Assembly (NCBI GenBank): GCA_900088475.1
Contig: FLMG01000154.1
Span: 131,365 to 195,364, forward strand
From: Hyphochytrium catenoides
Taxonomy: Eukaryota; Sar; Hyphochytriomycetes; Hyphochytriales; Hyphochytriaceae
Reading direction: 5' to 3'
DNA length: 64,000 nt
Part shown: positions 1 to 11,978 of the stretch, piece after piece
Layout: each line of letters opens with the position of its first letter
How positions within the stretch are numbered: the first letter of the stretch is position 1
Program-made: the position numbers and the translations under genes
The notes under the pieces: model-generated
Databases searched by the model: none
What the model was told of the DNA's origin: nothing
The model's input: the letters and a program-made list of their open reading frames with translations, nothing else

Positions 1-3000
1 GAGAAAGGGAGACAGAGAAAGAGAAAGAGAGAGAGAGAGGATGGACGAGAGGTCAGCGGAGTGACACAATGCCGTCAATTTTCAGTACTTCTCTCTCTAC
101 CGCCTGACGCGGAACTGGCCATCTATTCGGTTCTATTCCACGTCTTCACCTGCTAATCTACGACGTCTCTCTCCGGCTGTCCGACTCACGCCATCATCTA
201 CCCTTTTCTCTCTCTCTCTCTCGGCAAGTTCTAGCGTCCAGAAGAGAGAAGAGCTCTTACTTACCATTCAAAGCCAGCAATGCCATGACTCTGTCTTGAA
301 GATACCGGTGGATTATGGACTGGAGAGAGATAAACCAGATGATTGAGAAGGAAGAAGTAGGATAGGACGGGGCAGGAACATGGGCTAGTCAGTCACAAAT
401 GCTGAGACAGATAGGCGGAGATGACGGCAGGACAGGCAACGTGAGGAGCGCAGAGCGCCAAATTAAAGAGACGAGGAGAGAAGATGCGCCAGGGCTCACT
501 ATTGTTTGATCTGCTAGCTCGTTGGTGTCTCTAATGACAAGAGACAGAGTGCTCAGCTGCTGCCCGAGGCTTACGGAGTCTTCGTCCATCGCCCCTGTCA
601 CTTCCACCAGCTTTTCAAGAAGAAAAGCCCGAATGGACCGTCTGTTGGTGGCAGAAAGAGAGAGAGAGATAAAGGAAGCAAGAGGGAATAGATAGACAAA
701 GCTTAGCGCTTCAAGTCGGCACGTTAACGCAGAGAGGAACAAGGCTAAACAAGCAGCCAGATTATCTGACTAAAGTGGTTGTCTAACTATCAGGGACTAA
801 GATATAGGAGAGAAAGGCTCGAGAGACATCAACCACAAAGGCAAGTGTCGCCCTGTACCGTACCGTTTTTTAAAAGCAGCCTCAGAAAGTGAGCATGAAG
901 AGCCAAACCACCCTGTCTCGCACTGGCACGAGTGGATGCACCCAAATGTGCCCAGGAAGCAGTTTGAAGGGACGGCAGTACATGCGCCATGTCCAGAGCA
1001 GGACGCTCCAGCAAGAGCTATGAGTCCAGGGCATTAGAGGTTATACAGGGACGAAGGAGAGAGAGTGAGAAAGAGAGAGATCGTACGATGATAGAGCGAA
1101 CGAGAGAGACACACACACTCACACGCTGCAAAGCGAGAAAGGAATGGTGACAGAAGAGCACATCACATGCACATCACATGGAGATTAAGAGAAGGAGAGG
1201 ATTCAGCGAGGATAACACTGAGACCAGAAGAGCCGGTGAAGGAAAGATAGCAAGATTGAGGTTGAGGACATGAAGCCACCTGTCGGACACTCAAGCGGCG
1301 CAATGCTCGGTCTGCACTGCCCGCAGGTCTCAGTAGCATCGTTAGCTGCCGTCAGACGCCTAGTACTACTGCGGTCTTGAGCCAAAGAGTCCATGCTGAG
1401 GAGCATCGAGAGCTTTGCCACGGCGGCCAGGACTTTCTCACCTGCCGCAGAAGGGCCAACATAGCAGGAAAGAGAGTTGCGCAAGTGAATAGAGAGCGGG
1501 AAGAAGCATGAAGCGCAATGACATGGGGCGGACTTCCAACAAGAAAGAAGATTGACTAGGTAACGCTAAGAGTGCAGAGACAAGGGAAAAGGTAAAGCTA
1601 AGAGTGCAGAGACCGACGGCAGTCAGCTGTCCTCACAGCTTGCTTTGCCTTCTGTGAGGAGAAGAGAAGGTTAGAGAGAACAAAGACCAAGGTTCAGGGC
1701 TAATAGTGAGCCATTCCTGGGACCTTACTTGGTGGTTGTTCCTGCGTGGCATCTGCACCTCCTCCTCCTCCTGATCCTCCTCCATCTGGAGAAGGCGTTG
1801 GAGAGACAGACAAAGCACTCATGATGGCCTCTGTCTGGAAGCTCACGACCTCTTCAATGGACTGCTGCTGGGGAATGAAGACCGTTGCGGAGCTCTCTGT
1901 GAAGGCCGTGATCCCTGTCTGGTCCATCACAGTCACGCGGACAGTCTGCTGACACTTCGCCTGTCCACAGCTTAGATATTCCTGAGGTGATGGGAGGAGA
2001 ACGAGCGTGAACACATGGACAATCAACCTCAAGACAGTCTAGGGAACCGATAGCAGGAGCCCAACCGACAGATAGGGGCGATAGAGAGAGAGTACTTCTT
2101 CGGACAAATCGCAGCTTATAGGGCCATAGAACGAGAGACATCGGATTTCCTGGTCGGTGGGAGAGAAGAAGAGACTCTTATTGGAGAAGCTCGCAAAGCG
2201 TCCATCTTGCTAAGAAGACATCGCAAGTGATCGCACCGTCGTGAAGCTCTGAAGTTTAAAACCTCCCATCGGAACCTCGGCGCCGTCTACCATCAGAGAG
2301 AACTTGTACCTAACGGCAAGAGCTTAAGTCTCTCTCTTGTTGAGAGGAAACGGTGGAAAGACATGGCGGGGTAATGGTGTCACTCTGAACGAGAAGAGAG
2401 AATGCCTACGAAGGAGCTACGTAGAGAGAGAGAGAGGGAGAAAAAAGGGAGGAATAGAGGGGAGAGAGAGGGAAAGAGAGAGAGAGAGAAGGAAGAGAGA
2501 GAAAGAGATGGAATGGGTAACTTGTAGGCAATGCGCTGTTGGACACTCGAGCGAATACTTTCTATCGATCTTGCTCTTCATCTGTATGCTTACCTTAGAG
2601 GAAGACGGATCCGCTTCCCACCCTGTAGAGGCCATGAGAAACATGGTATAGATGTCGCCTGATGAGGGAGAGATCTCCAGAGCCCCGTACCGAGGACGTC
2701 CTCGCCCACGAACCTCAATAGTACCTGTTCCGACCTGAAGGGAGGGAGAGAAAGAGAGAGAGAGAGAGAAACGAGAGAGAATGAAAAAGTGGAACAGAGA
2801 GAGACTGCAGAAGACGAGAGTGAATAAAAGAGCGAGAGAGAGTGGGGAGACCGATAAGAGCTAGAGAAGAGAGTGAGAGCTAGAGAAGAGAGTGAGAGCT
2901 GGAGAAGAGAGTGAGAGCGAAAGAAGAGAGTGAGAGAGACAGGAGACGGGCAAGGAGTATCACGAAAGGCTGAAGAGAACTGAGAGAAAGAGGTTCTGGT

Positions 3001-5661
3001 CCAAGCGCACGCTATAGACTGAGGCACGGCAAGAGGGTTATAGGCCGGCAAGAGACAGGCAGCTGAGGAAGAGAAGATATAGACCTTCTGATTGACCGTC
3101 ATCGTCAGGTGAAACCTATAGGTCACCTCCTGCAGCAGTGCATTGGGCCTCAACGTGAGAAATTGAGATGAGGAGGAGAGACCTTCAAGGAGAGGACCAA
3201 GGGACAGAGTTTGTCCGTTGGCAGCGACACAGCTCCATTCGTAAGTCACATCCCGAAACGATCCCTGGTTTTCTTCGTTTTCTAGCTGGTAGAAAGCTGA
3301 TAGACGGAGCCGCTCAGTGACTGAGAACCGTTTAGCACTGTTTGAGACTTGCTTCACGCCAACGAGGAGCCTCTCGTCCGGAAGAACGCTGACCATAACT
3401 GAGGCACTGGCTTCTTTTATGAGCGAGCTAACAGAAGAGTTGGCTCTACCCAGAACAGTGAGAATATAGCTTGTGCCACCTGCCCAGAGGCGATCGAGCG
3501 ATCGGGAAGAGTTTGGAGCCGACAAACAGAGAGAGAGAGAGAATTAGTGGCTTGACCATCAGAAGGTGAGAGAAGATGCTGCAGAAAGGTCTATGATAAG
3601 CTTAGACCCGGCATAGGAGCGCATCCGATAGGTAGTAGGCAGAAAGGACGGGGGAAAAAGGATGTAAATAGAGAGCAAGAAGGAGAGAGCGCGCTAAGGA
3701 CTCACCCGGCACCATTTTGGCTGGGAAGACTGCGGCGAACTGTCTTCCGCCGATCTTCTCGCTCTGCAGGTTCAAGTTACATGGCTCAAGATTGTCACGC
3801 ACCACGCAGTCAGGTGTGAAGCACTTTTTGCAGTCCTACCAGTGCAGATGACGGAGAAGTAAGAGAAAGGCAAGCTAGAGACTGAAACAAAGAGAAGGAG
3901 GATGCCCTTCAGAGAGAGAGGGAGAAGTAGTTGGGGAAATAGAAGAAGACTGAGACTAGGTTGACAGATGGAGACAGACTTACTACGTGGAAAGGGACGA
4001 GGGCGCTTTATGAGCAAACGAGGAGAGAGAAATTAGAGAGAAAAGGAAAGAACAGAACGGGGCAAAGAAAGAGAAGGTGCCAGTCAAGGCAAAGCACGGA
4101 CCCAGGTATGGGAGAGCAAGGTCAATGTCTCGGAAGTGGTGCTGAGGTCTGGATCAGTGAAGGTGGCAATAAGAGGGATGTCGCGGCTGGTGCGGCCAGA
4201 GATAGAAGTCGTCTTCCCGTCACCAATAAACGCTTGCATCGGAGACACCAAGGGCTCAATGGTTACCTTGGACAAAGAGGTAGATCCGTAAGCGAGGGTA
4301 CGGGAGTAGCAAGAGCAAGAGCGAAAGGGTAAAAACGAAGAGAGGGGAGAGGAAAGAGAAGATAGCGAGAAAGAAAGAAAAAGAAGAGGGTGTCAACGGT
4401 AGCCAATGGGACAAGTCTCCCAAGGCGAAGAGATTGGCGAGAAGGGACTAGGGCGACCGGAAGACAGCTGGCCTTGCTTATCAGAGACAAGCGAGAAGGA
4501 TAGAGCAACGCTCAGGTGACTGGAAGTGAAGACCAATGAGAGTCCAGAAGCTAAGGCGCTACCTGTTGGGCCACTGCCTCAGATGCCTCTCCTTGCTTGC
4601 TCGTCACACGGATCTCGTAGACGTACTGGGCTCCAGGAGAGAAGAAGAAAGGAGGGAAAGTGAGTGTCCAAGGGTTTCTGGCCAGTATGCCCGTAGCTGG
4701 TCCGATAACTAGCTCCTTCCTATGACGATCGCGTGAGAGAGCGGAGGCATGAGACAGAACAGTGAGACAAAGAATGCGGATAGTAATCCTTAGATAAAGA
4801 AGGAGGCGCTCTTCTTGCGCTAAGAGTGTAAAAGAGTAGGAAGAGAAGGTAGAGAAGGATGACGGGAGCGCTTGCGCACCACTTGGGGGCATTATGGCTC
4901 AGGAGAGGAAGTGCATAGAGATATCGGTCATGGGTTTGAACCGTTGTTCATAGGAGAGAAAGAGGAGGCAAGAGTACGATGCCAGAGACATGGAAGATGC
5001 TTATCTGAGAAGATAGTGAGAGTCTCTTGATCTATCGACAGTTCCACGGGTTGAGGACCAAAGGATAGTCCTACTTACTTCTGGCCTGGCGTGACTTCAA
5101 ACCACTTGATCTGGACTCGTTGAGAAAGGGAAGTGTCCAAGATTGAGAGAGCCGCGGTCTGATTGCACTCACTCAGGGCTACTGCTGCCTCCACCGTCAA
5201 GGCCCTAGTCCGGGGTGTTGTCAACAAGCTTCCGCCCTGGACCCTCACGCTTGGCACGGCCTTGGATTGTCTGGCGATGACTTTGGTGGCTGTGCTATTG
5301 TTACTTAGGAAGTCGATTGCGGTCACAGAGATCTGCAGCCGACAGTCTTCAACGTCGTCGCATTGGATATCCCTAGAGTTGAGCCTAAGCGTGGGGGAAT
5401 CTGAGTCCGACGAGCAACGATCAGTCATGGAAGCACTGCCCAGGCTCTTGTTTCTGCTACCTGCTCTCCATCTTACAGTGCTTTCACCAGCTAATCTTGC
5501 CTCCCATGATGGTCTCCGCGCTCTGTTTTGCGGTGGCTCCTTGCCTTGCTGCACCGTCTACCCTAGCCCCCATCTCGGGAGCAGCTCCCTGTTCTGTCCT
5601 CATGCATTCCAGCTTCTCCCAACGCACTACTCTTTGATAGTCTCTCTCTCTCTTCCTTTGA

Positions 5662-5693
<32 letters not shown>

Positions 5694-7820
5694 TTCTCAT
5701 TTTCCTAAAACCCCTCAAGCACTCACATTTTCTCTCATTCACAGCTTCGAGCTGGTCCAGTATGCCCTTCATCGGCACGCCAGAGCTATTGGCGGAAATT
5801 CTCCAAGCAAAGAAGAGAGAGGAAGCCCCGCCTCCAGAGGATTCCGTCGCATCCAATATGATCTCGTCGCACTTGAGGAGCCAGGGCAGCGGCGTCGGAA
5901 GTCAAGTTAGCAACAGTCAGACAACGAGATGACGAAGACGAAAGGTAAAGAACGAGAAAAGCAGCGGAAGGAAAGAGGGTCAAAGGTTACAAGACAGAGG
6001 GAATGGATGAGAGCCGACGAGGGAAGTCAAAGAGTTAAGAAGTCTTCTTTCGCTCTGAGCGAGCTAATGATAAAGAAAAGCAGAGAAGACCAGTGGGGAA
6101 GAGTGACAGAAGGTAAAGGGAAGGCAACAGTGGACACGACGTAATAGAGGCGAAAGGGAAGGGGCACGGCGGAGGAGGGAGATGCCTTGAATGGCCGACC
6201 TGTCCAACAACTGACGGTCCTGCTAGCTGGGCAACAGGAGTTACAGGATTAGCAGGAGCTCTTAGTATGATGGACTTATAGAACTGATTGAAGGGCGCAG
6301 CCAAGGGCACTTCCTGACCAAGCTTGGCAGTGAACCTGCCACCAAGGACGATCGACAACCTCTCGAGCTTCTCTCCGTACCATCTGCAGTTCTGACAGAG
6401 CTGACCTTGGTGTTTCAAAATAGAGCAGAAGAAGAGAGTGGTGTCCGAAGGAAGCGATAATCGACGGTAGAGAGGGATTGTATGGAGGGGCAAAGAGGAA
6501 AGAGACAGGTAGGAGTTAGCAGGTGGTGGTTGTGCATCAGAACGGAAGACAATAAACCCGGCGCAAAGAGACGAAGCAAGAAGTGACGTACCGACTTGGC
6601 CAAAGCTGTCGGAGGCTCCAGAAAGATCGAAGATCTTTGCACAGCATGCGGGCCGCAGCTTGTCAGGCATAGTCCCATTGAACTCCACTAAGATTTCTCG
6701 CAAGTTGTTGGCAAATCCAGCATCAAGAGAATAAGCTGCAAGAAGTAAGCTGAGATATTGAGCGGAACACAACGGGAGAAAGAAAGGGGAAAACTCTTGA
6801 TGACGCGGGCCGAATGCAAGAGGACGAGAAGAGACACAGCCCGTTTAAAGAGACGAAGGAAGGAGACGGCTGATGCGGGGTGTACAACGTGAAAGCGCTG
6901 AGCTGAGCTTCAGAGCCTAGGATATCCGAAGAAACGTAACATAAAGGAATGTCCTTAGTCTCATAGAAGACGGCAGCCTCACCTGGTGGTAGAGGGGTGG
7001 GTCCGTTAACCTTAGGCCGCTGAGTAGGAGTAGGAGTAGGGGCAATGGCTGGGGTTTCTGTAGGGGCAAGACTTGGGGCGATAGTGGGCCTTGGAGTTGG
7101 TGGGAGAGGAGGAGGAGGAGTAGCAGTAGGCGTAGTAGGAGAAGGAGGAGTAGGAGTAGCACTAGGAGGTGGAGGAGGAGGAGCAGCAGTAGGAGTAGGG
7201 GTAGGAAGAGAGGTAGCAGGAGAAGGAGGAGTAGCATTGGGAGTAGGAGTAGGAGTAGCAGTAGCAGTAGAAGTATCAGGAGGAGTAGGAGGATTAGTAG
7301 GGGTAGGAGTATCAGGAGGAGTAGGAGTGTTAGTAGGAGTATCAGTAGGTATAGGAGTAGCAGTAGCAGTATTAGTAGGAGGAGCAGTAGGAGGAGCAGT
7401 AGCAGGAGGGGAAGGACTAGCAGTAGCAGGAGGGGAAGGAGTAGCAGTAGAAGGAGCAGGAGGAGGAGGAGAAGGAGTAGCAGTAGGAATAGCAACAGGA
7501 GAAGCAGTGGGAGGAGTGACCGTAGGTGGAACAGTCGGCCCCGATATAGGTTCTCCTCCAGGAAGCGTAGAAGGCGACGGGTAATACGCTGAGGGAGAAG
7601 GGGCTAAGGAGTCTTGCCCAGGAGTAGGAGATGGCGAAGGCAGCCCATTGCCATCACTTCCAGCTCCAGTCCCGCTTCCGGAGGTCGCGTTTTGGGCCGT
7701 AATAGCGGGAGTCGGGGCCGGAGTGGATTGTGGTGGCACTTCAGTTAGATATTGAAGTGCTTCATCTCTAAATGCCGCCAACTGAAGCTTGAAGGACAAA
7801 GCGGGAACGCTGCAGTTCAT
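1..7820 (-). CDS. Polycystin-1/REJ-like extracellular protein, EGF-like module, Pro/Thr-rich stalk (partial)
   Basis: Large multi-exon gene read right to left and cut by the left edge. The order of segments is a Cys-containing start (about 7820), a Pro/Thr/Ser-rich stalk (7700-7020), then short exons with REJ-type beta-sandwich sequence. Examples are the DATESSGGGASSLFFAWRIS motif near 5800, a segment with spaced Cys and a following W at 5110-5420, and a GTIEVRGRGRP...GWEADPSSSKV block near 2590-2730. Next come a CSGHGAC...CQCETGWFGSSC EGF-like module (about 860-1015) and helical segments near 500-640 and 270-330. REJ domains followed by EGF or GAIN-like parts are known from polycystin-1 and sea-urchin egg-jelly receptors, where they act as cell-surface or ciliary sensors. 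No membrane channel part is inside the window. The start is unsure: another exon may lie at 7910-8110 and no clear signal peptide was assigned. Exon borders are approximate. Confidence 0.7.
860..1015 (-). other. EGF-like module exon within the REJ gene
   Basis: The frame reads ASCSGHGACTAVP, then FGCIHSCQCETGWFGSSC. The spacing CxGHGxC ... CxCxxGWxGxxC is the standard EGF-like/teneurin-type pattern with six or more Cys, which form disulphides outside the cell. It lies after the REJ segments in the reading direction. The exon limits were read from the frame and are approximate. Confidence 0.7.
2858..2933. repeat. Four-copy 19-base tandem repeat in the REJ gene
   Basis: The unit gagctagagaagagagtga is present about four times, the last two copies with one or two changes. 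It lies in a purine-rich stretch of the plus strand, so pyrimidine-rich in the sense of the minus-strand gene, most likely intronic. Confidence 0.85.
7020..7700 (-). repeat. Pro/Thr/Ser-rich low-complexity coding stalk
   Basis: On the minus strand this stretch encodes a long run of TP, TAT, PPP and PTNP-like units, over 150 residues with hardly any other amino acids. On the plus strand it appears as GGA/GTA/GCA triplets. The composition resembles mucin-like or cell-wall glycoprotein stalks that are heavily O-glycosylated; that role is inferred from composition alone. The triplet repeat keeps other frames open as well (a Leu-only frame and a Gly/Val frame), and those are not genes. Confidence 0.8.
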
Positions 7821-8335
7821 ATTTGCGGAAGTGAGGACTCACAAGGCCCTCATCAGGTATTGAAAAGTGGAATGGAGCGTGTCCAAAGTGCAATGGAAAG
7901 CTGGCATACAGATAATCTACAGCTAAACGGAGGCAGACCAAGAAGCTCAGAGCTCCCCAAAGAGTAAGAAAGCTCGAGGTTGGAGCTCGGTAAGAACTCT
8001 GAGCCCAATGTGGCTGCAATAACCCTCGAGTCCGGCCGGAGGAGCTGCGGGTACAGGTTATGTGGTGGGACTCCGCCATGAAGCTCCTCGTCCGCTTCTG
8101 TGATCCTGGTTGAATGCCGTTACCTCCCGATTTGCGGGCCAACAGCCTCTCTGAAGACGGTTTAGCCCTCGCATTACGGGTACTTGCTCTGTTCCCTTTG
8201 CCTTCGTCCAAGCTGTGGACCATTGTACAGTACTCTAGGCACTCTCTCTTTCCCTCTCTGCCCTCTCTTTTACCCTTGTCATTTTCTCTACCCTCTCTCT
8301 GTCCCGCGCCCTCTCTGCTCCCTCTCCTTTCCCCC

Positions 8336-8377
<42 letters not shown>

Positions 8378-10173
8378 CCCACTCTAGCACCAGCTCTGCT
8401 TCTCAGTGTGTTATGTCCCCGCGTCCCTTCGTGCGGGTCAAGAACGACCGTACGGCAGTCTTTTATTATGGACTTTCTTGGTTATTGTACAACTGTACCG
8501 TAGACAGTACCGTTTTACTGTAGTAGTAGTAGTACAGCTCACAGTACTGTAGGGGGAACCTGGTACAATGGCTAATTAGTTCTAAACTACCTTCTGCACC
8601 AGGGTAAAGTGCTGGTGTAGTCTTGGCAGTGACAGAAAGAAGAAAAAGGGCCTATTAGGTAAAATGACAACGGAGTACTCGTACCTGCACCAGGAGAAGA
8701 GATCGACGAGGGGTCGAGGCCATAATAGGGACGTTCTCTATCAAGTGCTATTCTTCTTGTACCGCGGTAGTAGTAGTTCCAGTACTAGGGAGTTCTTCTA
8801 CGGTGTGTGTCACATAGGAGGAAACGACTATTATTCACCTACTCTGTAGGACTCAAGGACTACTACTACCCCAACCCTACGTAATAGCACTAATAACACC
8901 CTGCGACTTCAGACATCTAAGAAAAGTCAACCTTCTTCAGGTGGCAAAGTACGGAAACCCTGCTTGAGCCTCACAACATAACAACCTCCTTTTGTATGAT
9001 TTCCCGAGTACGTTTACTCGTGTCAGATAGAGAACTGGAGTCACTATGATTATCTTCTCGTCCTTTCTCGTTAGCGCCAATGTTTGTCAAACTGGACGGA
9101 AGAATAAGGAGGGATGATAACAGCCAAAGGAAGAGGTAAACAATAAAGAAGAGAAACAATAATAGAAACTTTTTTCTTAAGCAAACGTGCCCTTCCACTC
9201 TACTGCTGGCGGTGAAGCGTTGGTCACAGCATCATCTGCAGGCCGCGGAGAGGAGGCTACAAATAGTGATATATCAGTCCGTTTGCGTTGAACGACTCAT
9301 GTAAGATGAAAGATGCCAGACTTCTCCCACAGGCTGGAGCAGACCCTCTTTTTCTTCCTGGCAGTAGGAAGTGCAGAATGTCGCTGAACTGCTCAATCAT
9401 CAGCCTTGGAGCATCAAAGAAGACAATCGACTGGCGGAATAACAATCATCGATCTTCTTATTATGGCTTTCCCAATAATAGCAGACGGTCCCTACAAGAT
9501 CATTATTCCTCCGGAGTATACTATTCGCCCCCAAGCTCCTTACAAGGAGTAGAACTACTAGTATGGTCCTCCTCCTGCTTGAGGATGGACGTATCAATGC
9601 CTGTAGGCACCTTCACATTTCTCGATCTAGCGGTTAGCGGTACTCACACCTTCCATTACTGAGGAGCTAACGGTAACCAACCTCTCGACCTACTAGCAGT
9701 TAGCGGGTCTCTCTGGCGAATGTTGGCTGCTGTATTATGAGCTCTGATAGATAACCCAAGCTCCTGACTTTGCCTCCAGTGCTGACTCCTCATCGCCCTC
9801 ATCGGCATGGGAGCCATGGAAGTTCCCACTCATCTTTCTGCCTGCGGGCTAGCGTCTCACAAAGGTTGATAAGGCGATCGATGAGGCAAGAGATTGAAGG
9901 GCATGCACCGTGGTGCCAAGAGTTGGACATTAATAGCTAGCAGGTGGTGGTGCGTCTCTCTGACTGGAAACCTCTCCTCGGGATGGAGATATGACACCAC
10001 CGTCCTGCACACTGCGTAGTGTCAGCGGTCAAAGGGCTTTTAGAGATGTAGGGAACTTCATGTCCGAATCTATGCGCCGTCTTGGGGTCAACTAGGTCTC
10101 TGTGTTACGCAGGAAGTACCGGTAACCACTAGCCAACAACATGAGAACCTGACCTCTTGTTACGATCACCACG
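7821..10173. other. Spacer with no assigned gene, including a CT microsatellite and GTA/CTA-rich stretches
   Basis: 8341-8384 is a nearly pure CT tract. From about 8480 to 8870 the sequence is rich in GTA, TAC and AGT triplets, such as a short (AGT)n at 8521-8535. A minus-strand frame at 9257-9420 (with FFDAPRLMIEQFSDILHFLL), preceded by a CCGCCAG acceptor-like site, looks partly like coding sequence. I could not join it in phase to a donor upstream, so it is not called. From 9660 to 10150 I see nothing supportable. Confidence 0.4.
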
Positions 10174-11907
10174 TTGGCAAGCGATGGGCTTAGGAAAACC
10201 AAGTGTTATCACCTACACAGAAAGATGAATAACATTCCGGTGATGAAGGGTGTGAAAGACCAAAGGCCGATTACTGGTGCAAGCGGTAAGCACGAGGCAG
10301 TAGATTTGCCTTATGGGAGGCCTGCTACGACTGTTTGGAAGGTAAAGACGAGCCCTTGGTCGTTGAGTCTATCTGAAGCTGATATCCTAAGACTGACATT
10401 GTCCCTTTCTCGCTGCGTTGGCACGCAGACAGCTCTGACGGGCAACATAGAAGGCTTGTTGGAGGTGGTCTACCGAAGGAAAGGTGATGTGAATCAGCAT
10501 GACGAGCAGGTAGGGACCTAGACTCTTTCTTTTCTTCCGACGTTAGCTTGCACTCTTAACGCGCTTTTAGGGCAATCTTCCCCTTAATCTGGCTGCAGCA
10601 CATGGCCACCTTAAGATGATGGAAAAACTACACGCCCTGGGTGCAAAGTTAAACGAGAGAGACGGGAAGGTGGGAGGAGAAAACGTAGACATCTAGTACC
10701 TTGCCCTCATTTTCTATGTCGCATACGCTCGCGTCGCAGTCTCTCTCTCTCCCTTCAGGAACTTATCTGTATAATTTTTCTAGCTTTCCTGCTTCTGATG
10801 TAGACTGCGTTCCTCGACCAGCGCCCATACCTTCTCATTTCAGGGTTGGACGGCTGTCATCACGGCCACAGTTAACAACCAACAGGAAGCTCTGCAGCTT
10901 CTTTGTGATCTCGGAGCCGATGTTCTATCGACGGATCTTAGTGGGGCAACGGCTGCGCATTACGCAGCATCTGCAGGCAACCAAAAAGCTTTGGAGACAC
11001 TGGCTGCTGTGGATAAGAGCATCTTGTCTCTTGCAACTCCAGCGGTAGTTCCGGAAAGAGTGGGGCTTAACAGCTCGGTCAACCTCCTTCCTTGCCTTAC
11101 GTCAGTTTTACTCATTAGGCCTGCTTGTAGATGTTATCCTCCTTCTTGCACAAAGGTTCCTGTCGCTACTGTCCTCTCTTTCTCTTTAGCCTGTAGCTAT
11201 CCGTTAGGCCTCATCTATGTCCTGTCTAGATTCATCCGCCATTGCTTTTATACTGCACAGTACTCCCCTATCTCCCTCTCCCCATCCTTCATTTGTTCTC
11301 TGCTTAACTCCTCGCTTGTTTGGCCACCTTGTACCTGTCTCTTGTCTAGGGACTAACGCCTGCGCACTGTGCCGCAAAGGCCGACGAAGCAAAGATTCTG
11401 GAGATCATTGGTGGTGCGGGGTTCAATCTGAATGCTAACGATAACGCGGTAGGTCATGGCATCAGTCTTTATGTCTCCTTTGCTTGCTACGCATCCTATG
11501 TAACTGAATCTTTGCCTATGCGTACTCATCCAACCTCCACATAGGGAGAGACTCCAGCTCACAAAGCAGCTCACACTAATGCGAGTGCGGCTTTGCAAGC
11601 ACTGAGACAGCTAGGAGCCGACTTCTCCCTAATGAACCACGAGGTCTGTCGCACGAGGGCTCTTGAATGGGTTCTCATTTTTCTCACCCTATCCTCCCAC
11701 TTCTCTTCCATATTGCTCTTCCCTTTCTTCCATCTTTCCTTCTCTCTTGTTCTCTCTCTGTCTGTGCAATAGGCTAGTTTACTGTCTAGGTTTCTTTTCC
11801 GATGGTCCTGTACTCCTGAGTCTAACGCATTACACCGTTTGATCTTCGATAACTGACAGCAAGACACTCCAGACGACATATGTAGACTCAGGACGAGGTT
11901 TCAGTGA
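10174..11907 (+). CDS. Ankyrin-repeat protein
   Basis: Seven exons joined in phase: 10174-10341, 10429-10509, 10571-10669, 10844-11044, 11350-11448, 11545-11643, 11860-11907, giving about 264 residues. Each ankyrin unit has the usual G-x-TPAHxAA or G-x-LPLNLAAAHGH core, e.g. GNLPLNLAAAHGHLKMMEKL, GLTPAHCAAKADEAKILEII and GETPAHKAAHTNASAALQAL. The protein stops just after the last repeat (QDTPDDICRLRTRFQ). Three middle exons are exactly 99 bases and encode one 33-residue repeat each. Ankyrin repeats bind other proteins; the partner is unknown. The first exon (56 residues, no repeat) and the start codon are less sure than the rest. Confidence 0.8.
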
Positions 11908-11978
11908 CATCACCACCACCCCTCAGGCAAATGAGGACACTATTGATTTGATAAGAGCATGTGCATTCACTAGAGACA

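Noticed and set aside
4925-4945. GGGTTTGAACC, which resembles a tRNA B-box complement
   Set aside because: No matching acceptor stem, A-box or cloverleaf could be built around it.
6917-7495. Minus-strand frame of about 190 residues made almost only of Leu
   Set aside because: It is another frame of the triplet-repeat Pro/Thr stalk; the composition follows from the repeat.
7045-7584. Plus-strand Gly/Val-rich frame of 179 residues
   Set aside because: It is the complement of the same stalk repeat, without any domain.
8114-8503. Plus-strand Ser/Leu-rich frames over the CT tract
   Set aside because: They arise from the CT microsatellite and have no splice partner or homologous block.
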